In this document: positions 62,985 to 64,000 of the stretch, piece after piece | Numbering within the stretch: position 1 is the first letter of the stretch | Layout of the letters: each line of letters starts with the position of its first letter | Source of the DNA: an uncultured Campylobacter sp. | GTDB taxonomy: Bacteria > Campylobacterota > Campylobacteria > Campylobacterales > Campylobacteraceae | Direction of reading: 5' to 3' | Assembly (NCBI GenBank): GCA_934728065.1 | Contig: CAKVDW010000004.1 | Coordinates: 29,447 to 93,446, forward strand | Length of the DNA: 64,000 nt | Notes under the pieces: model-generated | What the model saw: only the letters and a program-made list of their open reading frames with translations | Told to the model about the DNA's origin: nothing | Database searches by the model: none | Made by a program: the position numbers and the translations under genes

Positions 62985-63815
62985 ATGTCATTTATGGATA
63001 AAGAAAATTTCATCATCAAAGCCTTTTTGCAGGGCATAAACGGCGATGATGGGGCTGTGCTTGGCAAGTGGTGTTACAGCAAGGATTTGTTCTTTGAGGG
63101 CGTGCATTTTAAGCGGGAGTGGCTCACTTACGAGCAAATAGCGCGAAAAGCCCTACTCGTCAATATCTCAGACGCCATAGTGATGAACGCCGTGCCAAAA
63201 TACGCTCTTTTGGGGCTTGCCTTGCCAAAGGACATTACAAAGGCGCAAATCAAGGCACTTCAAAAGGGCTTTTTGCAAACAGCGCGTGAATTTAACATAA
63301 CTATCATCGGCGGAGACACCATAAGTAGCGATAAAATAAGCATTAGCATAACGCTCATCAGCCGTGTGCGAAAAAAGCCTATCTTTCGCAAAGGCTTGCA
63401 AAAAGGCGATTTGCTCGCTTTCACAGGCGTTTTAAGCAAGAGCCTAACAGGACTTGATAGCCTGCAAAATGGGGGCAAGCTCGCTAAAAATCACCGCTTT
63501 ATCGCCCCAAAGTTGCGTGGGGATTTTTTCTATAAAATCGCCCCAAAAGTGCGTTGCGCTATGGATATTTCAGATGGCTTGGGACAGGATTTAGCTAAAA
63601 TGCTTAAAATCAACGGCTTGGGCGTGAATTTTTTGCGTAAATTAAGCGATGATGAGCTTCAAAGCGGCGAGGAATATGAAATTTTGTTTGCCTTTTCGCC
63701 CAAAAATGCTCAATTTATCAGCAAAATGGCGCAAAAATTTGGGCTTAAACTCACTATCTTTGGAAAAGCCGTGAAAGGAAAGTATGAATTTAAGGGTAAA
63801 AGCTGGCATTTTTGA
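62985..63815 (+). CDS. thiL: Thiamine-monophosphate kinase
   Basis: A 276-residue enzyme making thiamine diphosphate. The N-terminal NGDDGAVL motif binds ATP and magnesium. FEGVHFKREW, LVNISDAIVMNA and IIGGDTISSDKISISIT are PurM/ThiL-type blocks, and MDISDGLGQDLAKML lies in the second domain. ATG 62985 has AGG five bases upstream; ATG 62994 is an alternative. I recall thiL-truD as adjacent in C. jejuni. Confidence 0.92.
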   Translation: MSFMDKENFIIKAFLQGINGDDGAVLGKWCYSKDLFFEGVHFKREWLTYEQIARKALLVNISDAIVMNAVPKYALLGLALPKDITKAQIKALQKGFLQTAREFNITIIGGDTISSDKISISITLISRVRKKPIFRKGLQKGDLLAFTGVLSKSLTGLDSLQNGGKLAKNHRFIAPKLRGDFFYKIAPKVRCAMDISDGLGQDLAKMLKINGLGVNFLRKLSDDELQSGEEYEILFAFSPKNAQFISKMAQKFGLKLTIFGKAVKGKYEFKGKSWHF

Positions 63816-63912
63816 GTTTGAAAACGCTTTATTGTGCCGTTTAAATGGCTTACAAAAACAAAATGAAGCGCAAAGCAAGATTTTGAATATAAAATGACAA
63901 AAAAGGATTTAA

Positions 63913-64000
63913 ATGATATTAAAAACGCTCACCCACTCCCCCATAAACGCTCATTTTAGCAAAAACGCCGATGATTTTGTCGTGCGCGAAGTGCCTTTGT
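63913..64000 (+). CDS. truD: tRNA pseudouridine synthase D, 5' end only
   Basis: AAAAGGA precedes an ATG whose frame is open to the window edge (29 codons). The FSKNADDFVVREVPL segment matches the conserved N-terminus of TruD, which modifies U13 of tRNA-Glu. The catalytic domain lies outside the window. Confidence 0.8.
   Translation, partial: MILKTLTHSPINAHFSKNADDFVVREVPL

Overview
The window is AT-rich, densely packed chromosome from a Campylobacter-type member of the Campylobacterota. The evidence is the gene set and the many local orders that match my memory of C. jejuni: cysQ-gltA, aspA-dcuA, a lipoprotein/LpoB-like group followed by rplU-rpmA-obgE-proB, dus-x-dksA-rlmH-accD-bamA-tyrA, thiL-truD, nikZYXWV, short biotin synthase, RecO and ProB forms, DUF2920 and Cj0814-type proteins, and G/C homopolymer tracts. 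The species cannot be named from this sequence alone. There is no rRNA, CRISPR array or insertion sequence.

Layout. 1-10.9 kb is mostly minus-strand housekeeping (cysQ, gltA, a cation antiporter, bioB, dnaX, topA, fldA). 11.0-11.5 kb is a five-tRNA operon (Pro, His, Arg, Arg, Leu) behind a near-consensus promoter, followed by a YojI/PvdE-like exporter. 13.1-20.3 kb is a nickel-type ABC importer whose binding-protein gene is cut off from its permease and ATPase genes by two inverted, paralogous flagellar-secretome-like genes. 20.4-24.3 kb holds an orphan gene, rmuC, nnrDE and purN. 24.4-25.7 kb is a DUF2920 gene with a G9 tract at its 3' end. 26.3-28.4 kb is a second minus-strand island of small, probably flagella-coexpressed proteins with sigma-54 and sigma-28 promoter matches. 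28.4-37.4 kb carries an ABC-F protein, a degenerate GGDEF membrane protein, YceI, HIT, a metalloprotease-like protein, map, rnhB, aspA and dcuA.

37.5-43.2 kb is an accessory cassette: a NosA/OprC-like outer-membrane barrel that appears to lack its plug domain, a Tat-exported binding protein, an ABC permease, an ABC ATPase and an NnrS-like membrane protein. It sits between dcuA and the lipoprotein operon, which I recall as neighbours in C. jejuni. This is the best candidate for an undescribed system; a metal or metal-chelate uptake role, perhaps copper, is my inference.

43.3-64 kb returns to core genes: envelope lipoproteins, L21/L27, obgE with an overlapping 35-codon membrane microprotein, recO, proB, the bamA-to-dus strand, tyrA, nspC, rho, a two-subunit ThrE-type exporter, a 330-bp cluster of short dispersed repeats, thiL and the start of truD. 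An outer-membrane protein gene at 48.2-49.0 kb has a C11 tract placed between its -10 box and upstream promoter region, suggesting transcriptional phase variation.
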